DNA from: Bacteroidota bacterium
GTDB taxonomy: Bacteria > Bacteroidota > Rhodothermia > Balneolales > HLUCCA01
DNA length: 64,000 nt
Reading direction: 5' to 3'
Assembly: GCA_020832235.1 (NCBI GenBank)
Contig: JAFIEZ010000019.1
Span: 59,246 to 123,245 of the forward strand
Both the position numbers and the translations under genes were made by a program. The notes under the pieces were generated by a model that made no database searches, had not been told where the DNA came from, and was given only the letters and a program-made list of their open reading frames with translations. Position 1 is the first letter of the stretch. Every line of letters begins with the position of its first letter. Positions 1-7,792 of this stretch are shown here, in pieces.

Positions 1-1025
1 ACGAACTGGTTCAGCAACTAGGAGAAATGGGATTAATGGGCATGGTTCACCCCGAGGAGTATGACGGGGCCGGGGCCGACGCGGTAAGCTTTGCTCTGGT
101 ACTCGAGGAAATTGGAAGATGGGACGCCTCACTGGCGCTCACCGTTGCTTCACATACTAGCCTTTGTTCCGCACATATTGCATTAGCTGGAACGCACGAG
201 CAAAAGAATCGCTATCTGAGACCGCTGGCACAAGGAGAAGTACTTGGGGGATGGGGACTCACCGAACCCGGTAGTGGTAGTGATGCATCCGGTATGAAAA
301 CCACGGCTGTTCGTGACGGAGACAGCTGGATTTTGAACGGCGCCAAAATTTTTATCACTCAAGGTACTGTTGGACGTACATTCGTAATACTTGCCGTTAC
401 CGATCGTGCTAAAGGAACAAAAGGGATTAGTGCTTTCATCGTTGAAAAAGGTACTCCAGGATTTTCTCACGGGCCCAAATTGCATAAACTCGGCATGAAT
501 TCATCCGACACCTCAGAATTGTATTTTGAAGATTGCAGAATTCCCGCAGAAAACCTGCTGGGAGAAGAAGGACATGGTTTTATCGACACCATGAAAATAT
601 TGGACGCCGGTAGAATTGGTATTGGAGCCATCGCCTGTGGTATTCTTAGAGGTAGTCTCGAAGAGTCTATAAAGTACGCCAATGAGCGCAAGCAATTCGG
701 CAAGCCTATCGGAGATTTCCAAGCTGTACGATGGAAAGTAGTAGATATGGCAGTTGCTTACGAAGCAGCGCGAAATATGGTTTTAAAAGCTGCCTGGCTC
801 AAAGATCAAGGCAGACCATACACCATTGAAGCCTCAATGGCTAAGCTTTTCGCCAGTGAACAGGCAACCAAAGCCACCCTTGAAGCCATCCAGATTCATG
901 GTGGGTATGGCTACACCAAAGAATATCATGTTGAACGCTTCCTGAGAGACGCCAAGTTGCTTGAAATTGGTGAGGGAACAAGTGAGATTCAGCGCCTCGT
1001 TATAGGGAAACATCTATTTCGATAA
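1..1025 (+). CDS. acyl-CoA dehydrogenase, short-chain type (5' partial)
   Basis: This is an FAD-dependent acyl-CoA dehydrogenase that would oxidise a short or medium acyl-CoA to the enoyl-CoA and pass electrons to ETF. The reading frame is open to the first base of the window, so roughly the first 40-50 residues lie outside; an internal ATG at 27 is not the true start. Visible family marks are the FAD/substrate segment [11 protein letters not shown], the [11 protein letters not shown] strand, the [13 protein letters not shown] helix and the C-terminal [10 protein letters not shown], whose Glu before GTS is the expected catalytic base in butyryl- and medium-chain enzymes. The C-terminus is complete. 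A second acyl-CoA dehydrogenase follows 252 bp downstream on the same strand, suggesting a catabolic locus. Exact chain-length preference cannot be read from the sequence. Confidence 0.93.
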   Translation, partial: ELVQQLGEMGLMGMVHPEEYDGAGADAVSFALVLEEIGRWDASLALTVASHTSLCSAHIALAGTHEQKNRYLRPLAQGEVLGGWGLTEPGSGSDASGMKTTAVRDGDSWILNGAKIFITQGTVGRTFVILAVTDRAKGTKGISAFIVEKGTPGFSHGPKLHKLGMNSSDTSELYFEDCRIPAENLLGEEGHGFIDTMKILDAGRIGIGAIACGILRGSLEESIKYANERKQFGKPIGDFQAVRWKVVDMAVAYEAARNMVLKAAWLKDQGRPYTIEASMAKLFASEQATKATLEAIQIHGGYGYTKEYHVERFLRDAKLLEIGEGTSEIQRLVIGKHLFR

Positions 1026-1277
1026 ATTGGGTAAAGCTCATGAGCTACTTGAACTTGACCTGAAGTGGTAATGGGTTCTAACTTTGCGGTTACTAACATT
1101 AAGCTTACCATTGTCTCCGAAAACGGCTTCACCAGCTTTTGTGGTGGGGCCATTTTTTATACATACCTGCCAAAAAACTCCATCATATATCGTATCATTT
1201 TTGGTATTTTCCCGATAGCTAAAATGCTGAAACGAACCTTTTGAATAGAATCAGAAAACATTATTATCTCCAGACTT

Positions 1278-2483
1278 ATGGCAAAATTTAACATAGATGA
1301 CGCCTACAACTTTGAGTCGTTACTAAATGAAGATGATCGTATGATCATGGAAACTGCTCGTGAGTATGCTCAAACCAAACTTGAACCCCGCGCGCTAGAA
1401 GGGAATCAGGACGAAGTCTTTCACAAAGAAATTCCACAGGAAATGGCAGAACTGGGCCTGCTTGGTGTTACCATCGATCCTGAATTTGGTGGGGTCGGCG
1501 CATCCCACACAGCTTACGGCCTGATTACACGGGAAATTGAACGCGTTGACTCTGCTTACCGCTCATTTATGTCGGTACAGTCATCACTGGTAATGCACCC
1601 TATTAATGAGTTTGGTACCGAAGAGCAAAAGAAACGTTTCTTACCTAGACTGGCCGCAGCTGAAATCATCGGTTGCTTTGGTTTAACTGAGCCTGACCAC
1701 GGAAGCGACCCTGGCTCAATGGTAACTACGGCCACCAAAGTAGATGGTGGATGGATTCTGAACGGGGCAAAAATGTGGATTACAAACTCACCTGTTGCCG
1801 ATATTGCCATAGTCTGGGCGAAAGCCAAGGAGCACAAAGACGACAAAGCGGTTATCCGCGGGTTCATCGTTGAAAAAGAGTTTAAAGGGTTTTCAGCTCC
1901 AGTGACCCACAATAAAATGTCGTTACGTGCCTCGCATACCGGTGAAATCATCCTGGAAGACTGCTTTGTACCCGATGAAAACACATTCCCGGATATTCGC
2001 GGACTCAAAGGCCCCTTCAGTTGTCTGAATAGTGCACGTTATGGTATCGCATGGGGTACAGTTGGAGCTGCAGAAAACTGCTACCATAGAGCCCGTCAAT
2101 ACACTATGGAGCGTAAGCAATTTGGCTATCCGCTTGCTGCAAATCAGCTTATACAAACCAAACTCGCCAATATGCTCACAGATATTACCGTCATGCAGCT
2201 CCTTGTGCAACGCCTGGGTCAGCTCAAAGACAATGGCGAGCTGCATCCTTCCATGATATCACTGGCAAAACGACATAACTCCGGAAAAGCGCTGGAGATT
2301 GCACGTATCGCACGCGATATGCTGGGAGGCAATGGCATAACCGGCGAATATCGGGTAATACATCATGTTATCAACCTGGAATCAGTCAATACGTATGAGG
2401 GAACCTACGATATTCATGGACTCATTCTGGGAAGGGATATCACCGGTATACAATCGTTTACTCCAAGAGGAAACGATTTATAA
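1278..2483 (+). CDS. gcdH: glutaryl-CoA dehydrogenase
   Basis: Glutaryl-CoA dehydrogenase oxidises and decarboxylates glutaryl-CoA to crotonyl-CoA in lysine and tryptophan breakdown. The 401-residue length is normal for the family. Seen directly: FGLTEPDHGSD for FAD binding, RSFMSVQSSLVMHP with Arg95 at the place of the arginine that holds the substrate's free carboxylate, and the C-terminal YEGTYDIHGLILGR with Glu374 as catalytic base. The Arg95 segment and the EGT-DIH ending separate it from ordinary acyl-CoA dehydrogenases. The ATG at 1278 follows a 252-bp spacer with no clear Shine-Dalgarno. A stem-loop terminator lies directly downstream. With the thiolase at 14.7 kb it could feed acetyl-CoA formation, though the two are not linked in an operon. 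Confidence 0.93.
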   Translation: MAKFNIDDAYNFESLLNEDDRMIMETAREYAQTKLEPRALEGNQDEVFHKEIPQEMAELGLLGVTIDPEFGGVGASHTAYGLITREIERVDSAYRSFMSVQSSLVMHPINEFGTEEQKKRFLPRLAAAEIIGCFGLTEPDHGSDPGSMVTTATKVDGGWILNGAKMWITNSPVADIAIVWAKAKEHKDDKAVIRGFIVEKEFKGFSAPVTHNKMSLRASHTGEIILEDCFVPDENTFPDIRGLKGPFSCLNSARYGIAWGTVGAAENCYHRARQYTMERKQFGYPLAANQLIQTKLANMLTDITVMQLLVQRLGQLKDNGELHPSMISLAKRHNSGKALEIARIARDMLGGNGITGEYRVIHHVINLESVNTYEGTYDIHGLILGRDITGIQSFTPRGNDL

Positions 2484-2494
2484 TCGATAACTAT

Positions 2495-2532
2495 GCGCCG
2501 GGGTTTACGCCCATATTCCCCGGCGCTGTTTT
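2495..2532 (+). terminator. rho-independent terminator after gcdH
   Basis: A perfect 9-bp GC-rich stem (gcgccgggg at 2495-2503 with ccccggcgc at 2518-2526) with a 14-nt loop is followed by TGTTTT. It starts 12 bases after the gcdH stop. The T-run is on the plus strand, so it should end the acyl-CoA dehydrogenase transcript. It also sits beyond the 3' end of the minus-strand cyclophilin gene but lacks a T-run in that direction. Confidence 0.85.
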
Positions 2533-4402
2533 ACTGCACAGTGGGAATTAAATATGACCCGAGAATAACATCCCCTTGCATAAGTCCGTCCAGTACATCA
2601 TAGCCTTCAGTAAGATATCCGGCGTTCGTGTATCGGCCGTCCAGACGGGGTGCCCACATATGCATGATAAAAAACTGAGAGCCTTCGGTATCACGTCCAG
2701 CGCTTGCAATTCCTAGAGCTCCTCTGTTGAACGACTTTTCTGATGCTTCAGTTGGTACGCGAAAAGCTGGCGATCCACCGGTATTTCCAACCCATAACTC
2801 CCCTGCTTGTATTACAAAATTAGGCACAATCCTGTGAAAAGGACTCCCTAGATGGGATCTATTATCGACTAATTGCGCAATAGCTGTGATTGTTGATGGA
2901 CTTCTTAGTGGATCAAGTCTGATATGCAGTTCTCCCCGCTGGGTAGTTATTATCCACATAGGACGGGGTCCCAAGCGTTCGATAACTTCTATATCCGCTT
3001 TAAGTAATTGGTCACTCCTTACAAGCTCTTCTTCCCTTGCAAGACGTACACGGTCAGTTAACGGTTCTGATTCTTGAATAGTATTACCATGAACATCTGC
3101 AAGCATAACCCATGTTGTATGCAGTTGGGGAGCATTGTTTTGTGCTATTCGCTCGAGAACTGCAACAAAATCAGGGGTGGTGCTGGTTTCTGAGGCAAGG
3201 CTATTCAATACAAACCGTTGCAGAACAGAATGACTTGAATCGCTTGATACCAGGTTTTTCAGAGTTGCATAAAGTTCAGGACCCTGCTGACATTCACTTA
3301 GCAGAGGGATGTAGGCATCAGCCGTTGTGGGAAAATCCAAAACAGCATCGATCATGTCTTGCGAGGTGATTATCTTGCATGCCTCTGATTTATCAAAAGT
3401 GATTTTATAACCTAGGTAGGCCATCTTTTCATGGAGGTGCGCAATATGAGCAGGTTCCGGAATGTCACTCGAATAATCCGTTTCGAGACTGGTCAAGCTT
3501 CTGTAAGTTAGGGTTCGAACCATTGCATTTTCATGTTGAAACAGGGCTTTTATCAGACGGCGTTGCTCGCCTGCCTGCATTATAGCCGGGAGAACCCTGG
3601 TGATTTCAATCGCCTCAAGTGGATGAATGTGCCTCAGATACTCATCGGTTAGTAACGTTGTAAGCCATTCAACGCTATTCCGACCAAGAGCCGCAATCAG
3701 ATACTGCCGGCTCAGCCCGTGCAATTCTGGCCATAATTCAGGCAGTTCATTTTGCAGGTATGAAAGCGTTTTAGGATATAACGTAACTGCTACATTTCTA
3801 TACCATCCATATAACCAGGAAGCCTGCTCGGCCACCATTTCTGCATGTAAAGCAAGTCGGGCTATTTTAAGCTGATAGGTTTCGTCAATTTCAAATCGCA
3901 TAGATGACCGGCTTAAAGCCAGGCCAAGAGCCTGCAAAGCTGCTGGATTATTTTTTAAATACGCTACGCGGCTCAACTGGTCTAAAAGAATGTTATGAGC
4001 AACTTGAGAAGATTGGCTCCCCAATATACTGTAAAGATCATGAAGGGGGCGCTCTTCTATTACGTTAACCATCAGATATTTTATCTGTTCATCATCAAGC
4101 TCATGTGTAGTTAATGGTAAGTACCATAATTCAGAGACACTTGTTGTTGTGTAGGATAACAACCGTGGAATGTCTGTCAGTTGCATATTAGTCAAGCCAC
4201 GCATAGCAGCATCAGCAATTATAGTGTTTTGATTCTGTGAGAAAGCAAACAAAGCCGACGTGTCACGCTGAGCAGTGGCATTCCAGACGTTCTTCAACTC
4301 GTTGAGCTGTACTTTGAAATCAGATTGCGCTTTCGAAACAGGGGCCAATGTAACGATGAGCGTTAGCACTGTAAAAAAAACCTTGTAATATTTATCGAAC
4401 AT
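2531..4402 (-). CDS. exported cyclophilin-type peptidylprolyl isomerase with helical (HEAT-like) N-terminus
   Basis: The protein has 623 residues. Residues 1-25 form a signal peptide ending in APVSKAQ, so it is exported to the periplasm. Residues of about 30-450 are a Leu/Ala-rich helical region with short repeated hairpins that look like HEAT repeats. The last 140 residues or so are a cyclophilin domain with FHRIVPNFVIQ, which supplies the catalytic Arg, GSQFFI and a final LDGLMQGDVI. The expected activity is proline cis-trans isomerisation of envelope proteins, with the helical part probably binding clients (inference). It is divergent from lexA with a 76-bp gap. Cyclophilins are usually about 160-200 residues, so the long N-terminal extension is the notable feature. 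HEAT assignment is by eye; the isomerase domain is secure. Confidence 0.85.
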   Translation of the reverse strand: MFDKYYKVFFTVLTLIVTLAPVSKAQSDFKVQLNELKNVWNATAQRDTSALFAFSQNQNTIIADAAMRGLTNMQLTDIPRLLSYTTTSVSELWYLPLTTHELDDEQIKYLMVNVIEERPLHDLYSILGSQSSQVAHNILLDQLSRVAYLKNNPAALQALGLALSRSSMRFEIDETYQLKIARLALHAEMVAEQASWLYGWYRNVAVTLYPKTLSYLQNELPELWPELHGLSRQYLIAALGRNSVEWLTTLLTDEYLRHIHPLEAIEITRVLPAIMQAGEQRRLIKALFQHENAMVRTLTYRSLTSLETDYSSDIPEPAHIAHLHEKMAYLGYKITFDKSEACKIITSQDMIDAVLDFPTTADAYIPLLSECQQGPELYATLKNLVSSDSSHSVLQRFVLNSLASETSTTPDFVAVLERIAQNNAPQLHTTWVMLADVHGNTIQESEPLTDRVRLAREEELVRSDQLLKADIEVIERLGPRPMWIITTQRGELHIRLDPLRSPSTITAIAQLVDNRSHLGSPFHRIVPNFVIQAGELWVGNTGGSPAFRVPTEASEKSFNRGALGIASAGRDTEGSQFFIMHMWAPRLDGRYTNAGYLTEGYDVLDGLMQGDVILGSYLIPTVQ

Positions 4403-4478
4403 ACTTGACCTTTACAATTCTTTTTGCGTTTTTGCACATATCTTATACATAATGTACAATTTATAACTAACCGCGCGT

Positions 4479-5165
4479 ATGGATAATGTCCAGCTAACCA
4501 GTAAGCAGAAAAAATTCCTTGATTACATCATTGAATATAAACAGGATAACGAGATCTGGCCTACATATCGTGAGATCGCAGATAAATTTGGTTTCAGATC
4601 ACCAAATAGTGTGACACAAAACTTACAGTCTTTGCTAAAAAAAGGGTATCTGATAAAAACAGATGAAAATGAGTACGACCTGGAACCTGCATTTGCGCGC
4701 AAAAGAGGATTTAGCAAGAAGCACAGGATAAACGAAGATGAGCCCACGTATGGTGGTATCCCGATTCGTGGAATTATATCAGCAGGTTATCTTCAGGAGG
4801 CCGTAGAATCTAACCTTGGCAACATCACTCTTCAGCACCTGTTTCCAAATTTGAATAAACTTTTCGCACTTCGGGTAGCCGGACAAAGCATGCGTGATGC
4901 TAATATTAATGACGGCGACTTCGTTTTACTAGTAGATGAAGACATAAAAGATGGGGACATTGGTGCGGTGATGTACGACGGCCAGACGAGTTTAAAAAGA
5001 ATTTATTATGGTCCGGAAGGATTACGGTTAGAACCAGCCAACGAAGAATATAGTGATATCCATATCGAGCCCGATATATTTGAAGAAGTACGTATTATTG
5101 GAAAATATGTAGGCCATGTAAACCGAAATGGTATTTATAAGAACGCACATCAGAAAGCATCATAA
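4479..5165 (+). CDS. lexA: LexA SOS repressor
   Basis: LexA represses DNA damage genes and cleaves itself when RecA filaments form. Residues 5-62 are a winged helix with the LexA-type YREIADKFGFRSPNSVTQNL recognition region. Residues 92-215 are the S24 autoprotease. Ala102-Gly103 in the IISAGYL segment fit the self-cleavage site, Ser137 in GQSMRD is the nucleophile and Lys173 in SLKRIYY is the general base. The length of 228 residues is slightly longer than the E. coli protein because of an extended linker and C-terminus. The upstream gap to the divergent cyclophilin is only 76 bp, so promoter and any autoregulatory box must lie there, but I could not define the box. cnoX follows 41 bp downstream. 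Its regulon may include the photolyases in this window, which is untested. Confidence 0.93.
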   Translation: MDNVQLTSKQKKFLDYIIEYKQDNEIWPTYREIADKFGFRSPNSVTQNLQSLLKKGYLIKTDENEYDLEPAFARKRGFSKKHRINEDEPTYGGIPIRGIISAGYLQEAVESNLGNITLQHLFPNLNKLFALRVAGQSMRDANINDGDFVLLVDEDIKDGDIGAVMYDGQTSLKRIYYGPEGLRLEPANEEYSDIHIEPDIFEEVRIIGKYVGHVNRNGIYKNAHQKAS

Positions 5166-5188
5166 AAAAGCGCTGCGTTTTCTGATGT
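5147..5188 (+). promoter_or_regulatory. hairpin spanning the lexA stop codon, upstream of cnoX
   Basis: A 10-bp perfect inverted repeat (acatcagaaa at 5147-5156 with tttctgatgt at 5179-5188) extends to about 12 bp with a G-U pair and a one-base bulge. It covers the lexA stop at 5163-5165 and ends 18 bases before the cnoX ATG. No T-run follows, so it is not a typical terminator. It could stabilise the upstream message or shape cnoX translation. Confidence 0.35.
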
Positions 5189-5206
5189 AAACATTAGGAA
5201 ACCAAT

Positions 5207-6028
5207 ATGAGCTTTGAATTACAGGATTTTAAACAAGAAGTAGTTGAACAGAGTAAGCATACACCCGTAGTACTTGACTTCTGGGCTGAGTGGTGTGGGC
5301 CCTGCCGCACATTAGGTCCTGTTATTGAAAAACTCGCCAAGGAAGCAAATGGAAAATGGAAACTTGTTAAAATCAATACAGAAGTTCATCAACAGTTAGC
5401 TGCTCAATTCGGAATCAGGAGTATACCCGCTGTAAAAATGGTGTATAACGGGGCGCTGGTTGCCGAGTTTACGGGTGCTTTACCAGAAGCGCAGATTAAG
5501 CAGTGGCTAACAGATAACTTGCCAGATAATGGTTCTGATGATGAACTCGAGGAATATGAAAAACTACTTGAAGATGCTGAAACCGCTGGAGATCGTGTAG
5601 AGACGCATAGACTACTTGAATCTATGCTGGCTAAAAACGCATCAGACGACAAGCTCCTCAGTGCGTTGGCTATGAGCTGGTTGCCACAAGATTCAGATAA
5701 AGCCCGTGAAGTATTGGCGGGCAGGGAAAATGAAGGAAAATTTGAGCTGCATGTACAGGCTATTGAAACCATTGAATGGTTAAAAAAGCTGCAAGATGAA
5801 CAACAAAATGGTAGCGCTGCTTCTGCAACATTCAGCGCAGCTGTACAGGCCGTTCTAACACACGATTTTGAAAACGCAATTGAAGGTTTCCTTGAAGTGT
5901 TGGCGAAAGACAGGAACCTTCATGATGACGGTGCCAGAAAATCATTGGTATCCATATTCCTGCTTTTAGGAGACCGACATCCGCTTACTAAAAAATACCG
6001 CAGACGTTTCAGTATGCTGCTATATTAA
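5207..6028 (+). CDS. cnoX: thioredoxin-fold chaperedoxin with TPR tail (CnoX/YbbN-like)
   Basis: Residues 1-108 form a thioredoxin domain with FWAEWCGPC (Cys30 and Cys33) and the cis-proline segment IRSIPAVKM. The remaining 165 residues are helical with TPR-like hairpins and the family's typical ending GDRHPLTKKYRRR. This layout matches CnoX (YbbN), a holdase that protects proteins from oxidative or hypochlorite unfolding and hands them to GroEL or DnaK. E. coli CnoX lacks a redox-active CXXC, whereas this protein keeps an intact one, so it may also act as a thiol oxidoreductase, as reported for some CnoX proteins. No signal peptide is visible, so it is cytoplasmic. An AGGAA stretch lies upstream of the ATG. 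It probably shares a transcript with lexA. Confidence 0.85.
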   Translation: MSFELQDFKQEVVEQSKHTPVVLDFWAEWCGPCRTLGPVIEKLAKEANGKWKLVKINTEVHQQLAAQFGIRSIPAVKMVYNGALVAEFTGALPEAQIKQWLTDNLPDNGSDDELEEYEKLLEDAETAGDRVETHRLLESMLAKNASDDKLLSALAMSWLPQDSDKAREVLAGRENEGKFELHVQAIETIEWLKKLQDEQQNGSAASATFSAAVQAVLTHDFENAIEGFLEVLAKDRNLHDDGARKSLVSIFLLLGDRHPLTKKYRRRFSMLLY

Positions 6029-6081
6029 CAGAACTGCTTATATTTGTACCCACGCTAAACCCGTTATCAAGACTAACCGAT

Positions 6082-6276
6082 ATGTTTCGCAAGCACACAA
6101 CCGACCTGCATCAAAAAGGCAAAGTTTTTAAAAATATGAGAAGACATCAGCATGATGGTGGCAGAGCATGGATTAAAGACGGTCAGCTTCATGAAGCAAT
6201 TCAATCTGTAAACCCCAGATTAATAACAAAACCATTGCCGTCGACACCACAATTGAGCGAAAAAACAGACAGTTAA
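6082..6276 (+). CDS. possible small basic protein, unknown
   Basis: This 64-residue open frame lies alone between cnoX and rplU on the same strand, beginning ATG 54 bp after the cnoX stop. It is rich in Lys, Arg and His in its first half and ends in a Pro/Thr/Ser tail. I recognise no family, no signal peptide and no ribosome binding site. It may be a real small gene or the chance-open leader of the rplU transcript; I lean slightly to the latter. Confidence 0.25.
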   Translation: MFRKHTTDLHQKGKVFKNMRRHQHDGGRAWIKDGQLHEAIQSVNPRLITKPLPSTPQLSEKTDS

Positions 6277-6391
6277 CGATTTCTTTCTGCATCCAAATCA
6301 TTCTTATAACATAGTGTTTTGATTTGGTTAAATTTTCTCTTAATTTATCAGTCTTCCAAAAAACACACTTTTTAAGTACAGTAACACAGAT

Positions 6392-6700
6392 ATGTACGCT
6401 ATCGTTGAAATTGGTGGTCACCAATACAAAGTTTCTAAAGATCAGGTTCTTTTTGTAGATAAACAGAATGTAGCTGATGGCAAATTGTCACTCGAGCGAG
6501 TATTACTCGTTGCCGACGATAAAGGTATCAAAGTCGGCACGCCCGTTGTAGACGGTGCCAAAGTTGAAGCTACCGTATTAGAGACAGTTAAAGCTGACAA
6601 GCTTATTATCTTCAAAAAGAAACGACGTAAAGGATACCAGAAGAAGACTGGCCACCGCCAGAAACTCTCTCAAATCCGTATCGACAACATTATTGCTTAA
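6392..6700 (+). CDS. rplU: 50S ribosomal protein L21
   Basis: This 102-residue protein has the whole L21 pattern: the start [18 protein letters not shown], the middle [12 protein letters not shown] and [17 protein letters not shown], and the basic [17 protein letters not shown] segment that contacts 23S rRNA. It precedes rpmA by 20 bp, the usual bacterial L21-L27 order. In many genomes obg follows; here it does not. The 115 bp upstream are AT-rich and should contain the promoter. Confidence 0.98.
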   Translation: MYAIVEIGGHQYKVSKDQVLFVDKQNVADGKLSLERVLLVADDKGIKVGTPVVDGAKVEATVLETVKADKLIIFKKKRRKGYQKKTGHRQKLSQIRIDNIIA

Positions 6701-6720
6701 ACAACACGAGGTAAAGACTC

Positions 6721-6975
6721 ATGGCACATAAAAAAGGTGGTGGATCCACTAAAAACGGCCGCGATTCACAGTCCAAGCGTCTTGGCGTGAAAAAGTTTGG
6801 CGGTCAGCACGTTCTTGCTGGCAATATCATTATTCGTCAGCGTGGTACCACATTTCACCCAGGTGAAAATGTAGGTGTTGGTCATGACTACACGCTTTTT
6901 GCACTCGCAGACGGCGTTGTATCATTTAAAGTAGGCCATAGCAAGCGTAAATTCGTTTCTGTTATTGAAGCGTAA
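6721..6975 (+). CDS. rpmA: 50S ribosomal protein L27
   Basis: This 84-residue protein shows the L27 signature [28 protein letters not shown] and the [16 protein letters not shown] segment. There is no cleavable N-terminal extension of the kind found in Firmicutes. The N-terminal tail reaches the peptidyl transferase centre. It is cotranscribed with rplU and followed by a strong terminator. Confidence 0.98.
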   Translation: MAHKKGGGSTKNGRDSQSKRLGVKKFGGQHVLAGNIIIRQRGTTFHPGENVGVGHDYTLFALADGVVSFKVGHSKRKFVSVIEA

Positions 6976-7001
6976 CAAATACGGCTACAGATTTATTTTT
7001 C

Positions 7002-7040
7002 AAAAGCCCCTTTGGTAAGCCGAAGGGGCTTTTTGTTTTT
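7002..7040 (+). terminator. rho-independent terminator of the rplU-rpmA operon
   Basis: A 14-bp stem (7002-7015 with 7020-7033, one G-U pair) closes a TAAG tetraloop and runs into TTTTGTTTTT. It begins 27 bases after the rpmA stop. This is one of the clearest intrinsic terminators in the window. Confidence 0.93.
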
Positions 7041-7087
7041 AATACTAGCCCATATATTTTAGCCTCAAACGTTTTTATTAAAAGATA

Positions 7088-7759
7088 ATGGCTTTCCCCC
7101 TACCCTGTCTCCCTCACTTACACGCAACCAACATCTACTGCATAGGACGTAACTATGCAGACCATGCGCTGGAATTAAATAACCCTATTCCTAAGCAGCC
7201 CGTAGTGTTCTCTAAACCTACATCCTCCCTGATTAATCATCAAGGTACGATACAGATTCCAGAGACTACCACTGAACTGCATCATGAAGCGGAATTAGTT
7301 CTGGCTATAGGAAAAACCGGCAAGAACATACCCCCTCAGCAAGCTATCTCCTACATAGCCGGAATAGCTGCCGGAATAGATGTTACAGACCGATTATTGC
7401 AGTCACAGTTAAAAAATGAGGGACTTCCATGGTTACTGGCAAAAGGGCGCGATACCTTTGCTCCTATAGGAACTTTTCATACCAATATGGATGAAGTAGA
7501 TCTCACTGACATCGACGTGACTATTGAAATCAATGGCGATGAAAAACAAAACGGCAACACTAAACTGATGCTATTTCCCGTTGCTGATTTAATTGCCAGA
7601 CTATCCACAGTTTTCACACTGCAGCCTGGTGATTTAATTTACACCGGAACACCAGCAGGAGTAGGGCCGATGATTGACGGTGACCATGTAGTTTGTACTA
7701 TAAAAAGTGGTAAACAAATTTGGTCAACGGTTGCCGTTACAGTGAAGAAAAACGCCTGA
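7088..7759 (+). CDS. fumarylacetoacetate hydrolase family protein (acylpyruvase/oxaloacetate decarboxylase-like)
   Basis: This 223-residue protein is a single-domain FAH-fold enzyme. The divalent metal ligands are visible: Glu67 and Glu69 in HHEAELVLAIG and Asp98 in AAGIDVTDR. Further marks are CIGRNYADHALEL, KGRDTFAPIG near residues 119-128 and LQPGDLIYTGTPAGVG near the C-terminus. Family members split C-C bonds in beta-diketo acids; the short form resembles FAHD1 and related acylpyruvases or oxaloacetate decarboxylases. The substrate cannot be read from the sequence. It has no signal peptide. The M23 gene starts 33 bp downstream and may be cotranscribed. Confidence 0.88.
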   Translation: MAFPLPCLPHLHATNIYCIGRNYADHALELNNPIPKQPVVFSKPTSSLINHQGTIQIPETTTELHHEAELVLAIGKTGKNIPPQQAISYIAGIAAGIDVTDRLLQSQLKNEGLPWLLAKGRDTFAPIGTFHTNMDEVDLTDIDVTIEINGDEKQNGNTKLMLFPVADLIARLSTVFTLQPGDLIYTGTPAGVGPMIDGDHVVCTIKSGKQIWSTVAVTVKKNA

Positions 7760-7792
7760 TTCTCCCACTCCAACAATGTTATTCCTTCAGAC

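Noticed and set aside
3505..3525. ggttcgaacc, resembling a tRNA T-loop
   Set aside because: It lies inside the cyclophilin gene, and no acceptor stem, D-arm or anticodon arm can be placed around it.
4440..4470. tgtaca in the lexA promoter as a LexA box
   Set aside because: The symmetry covers only six bases and I know of no matching LexA consensus for this group.
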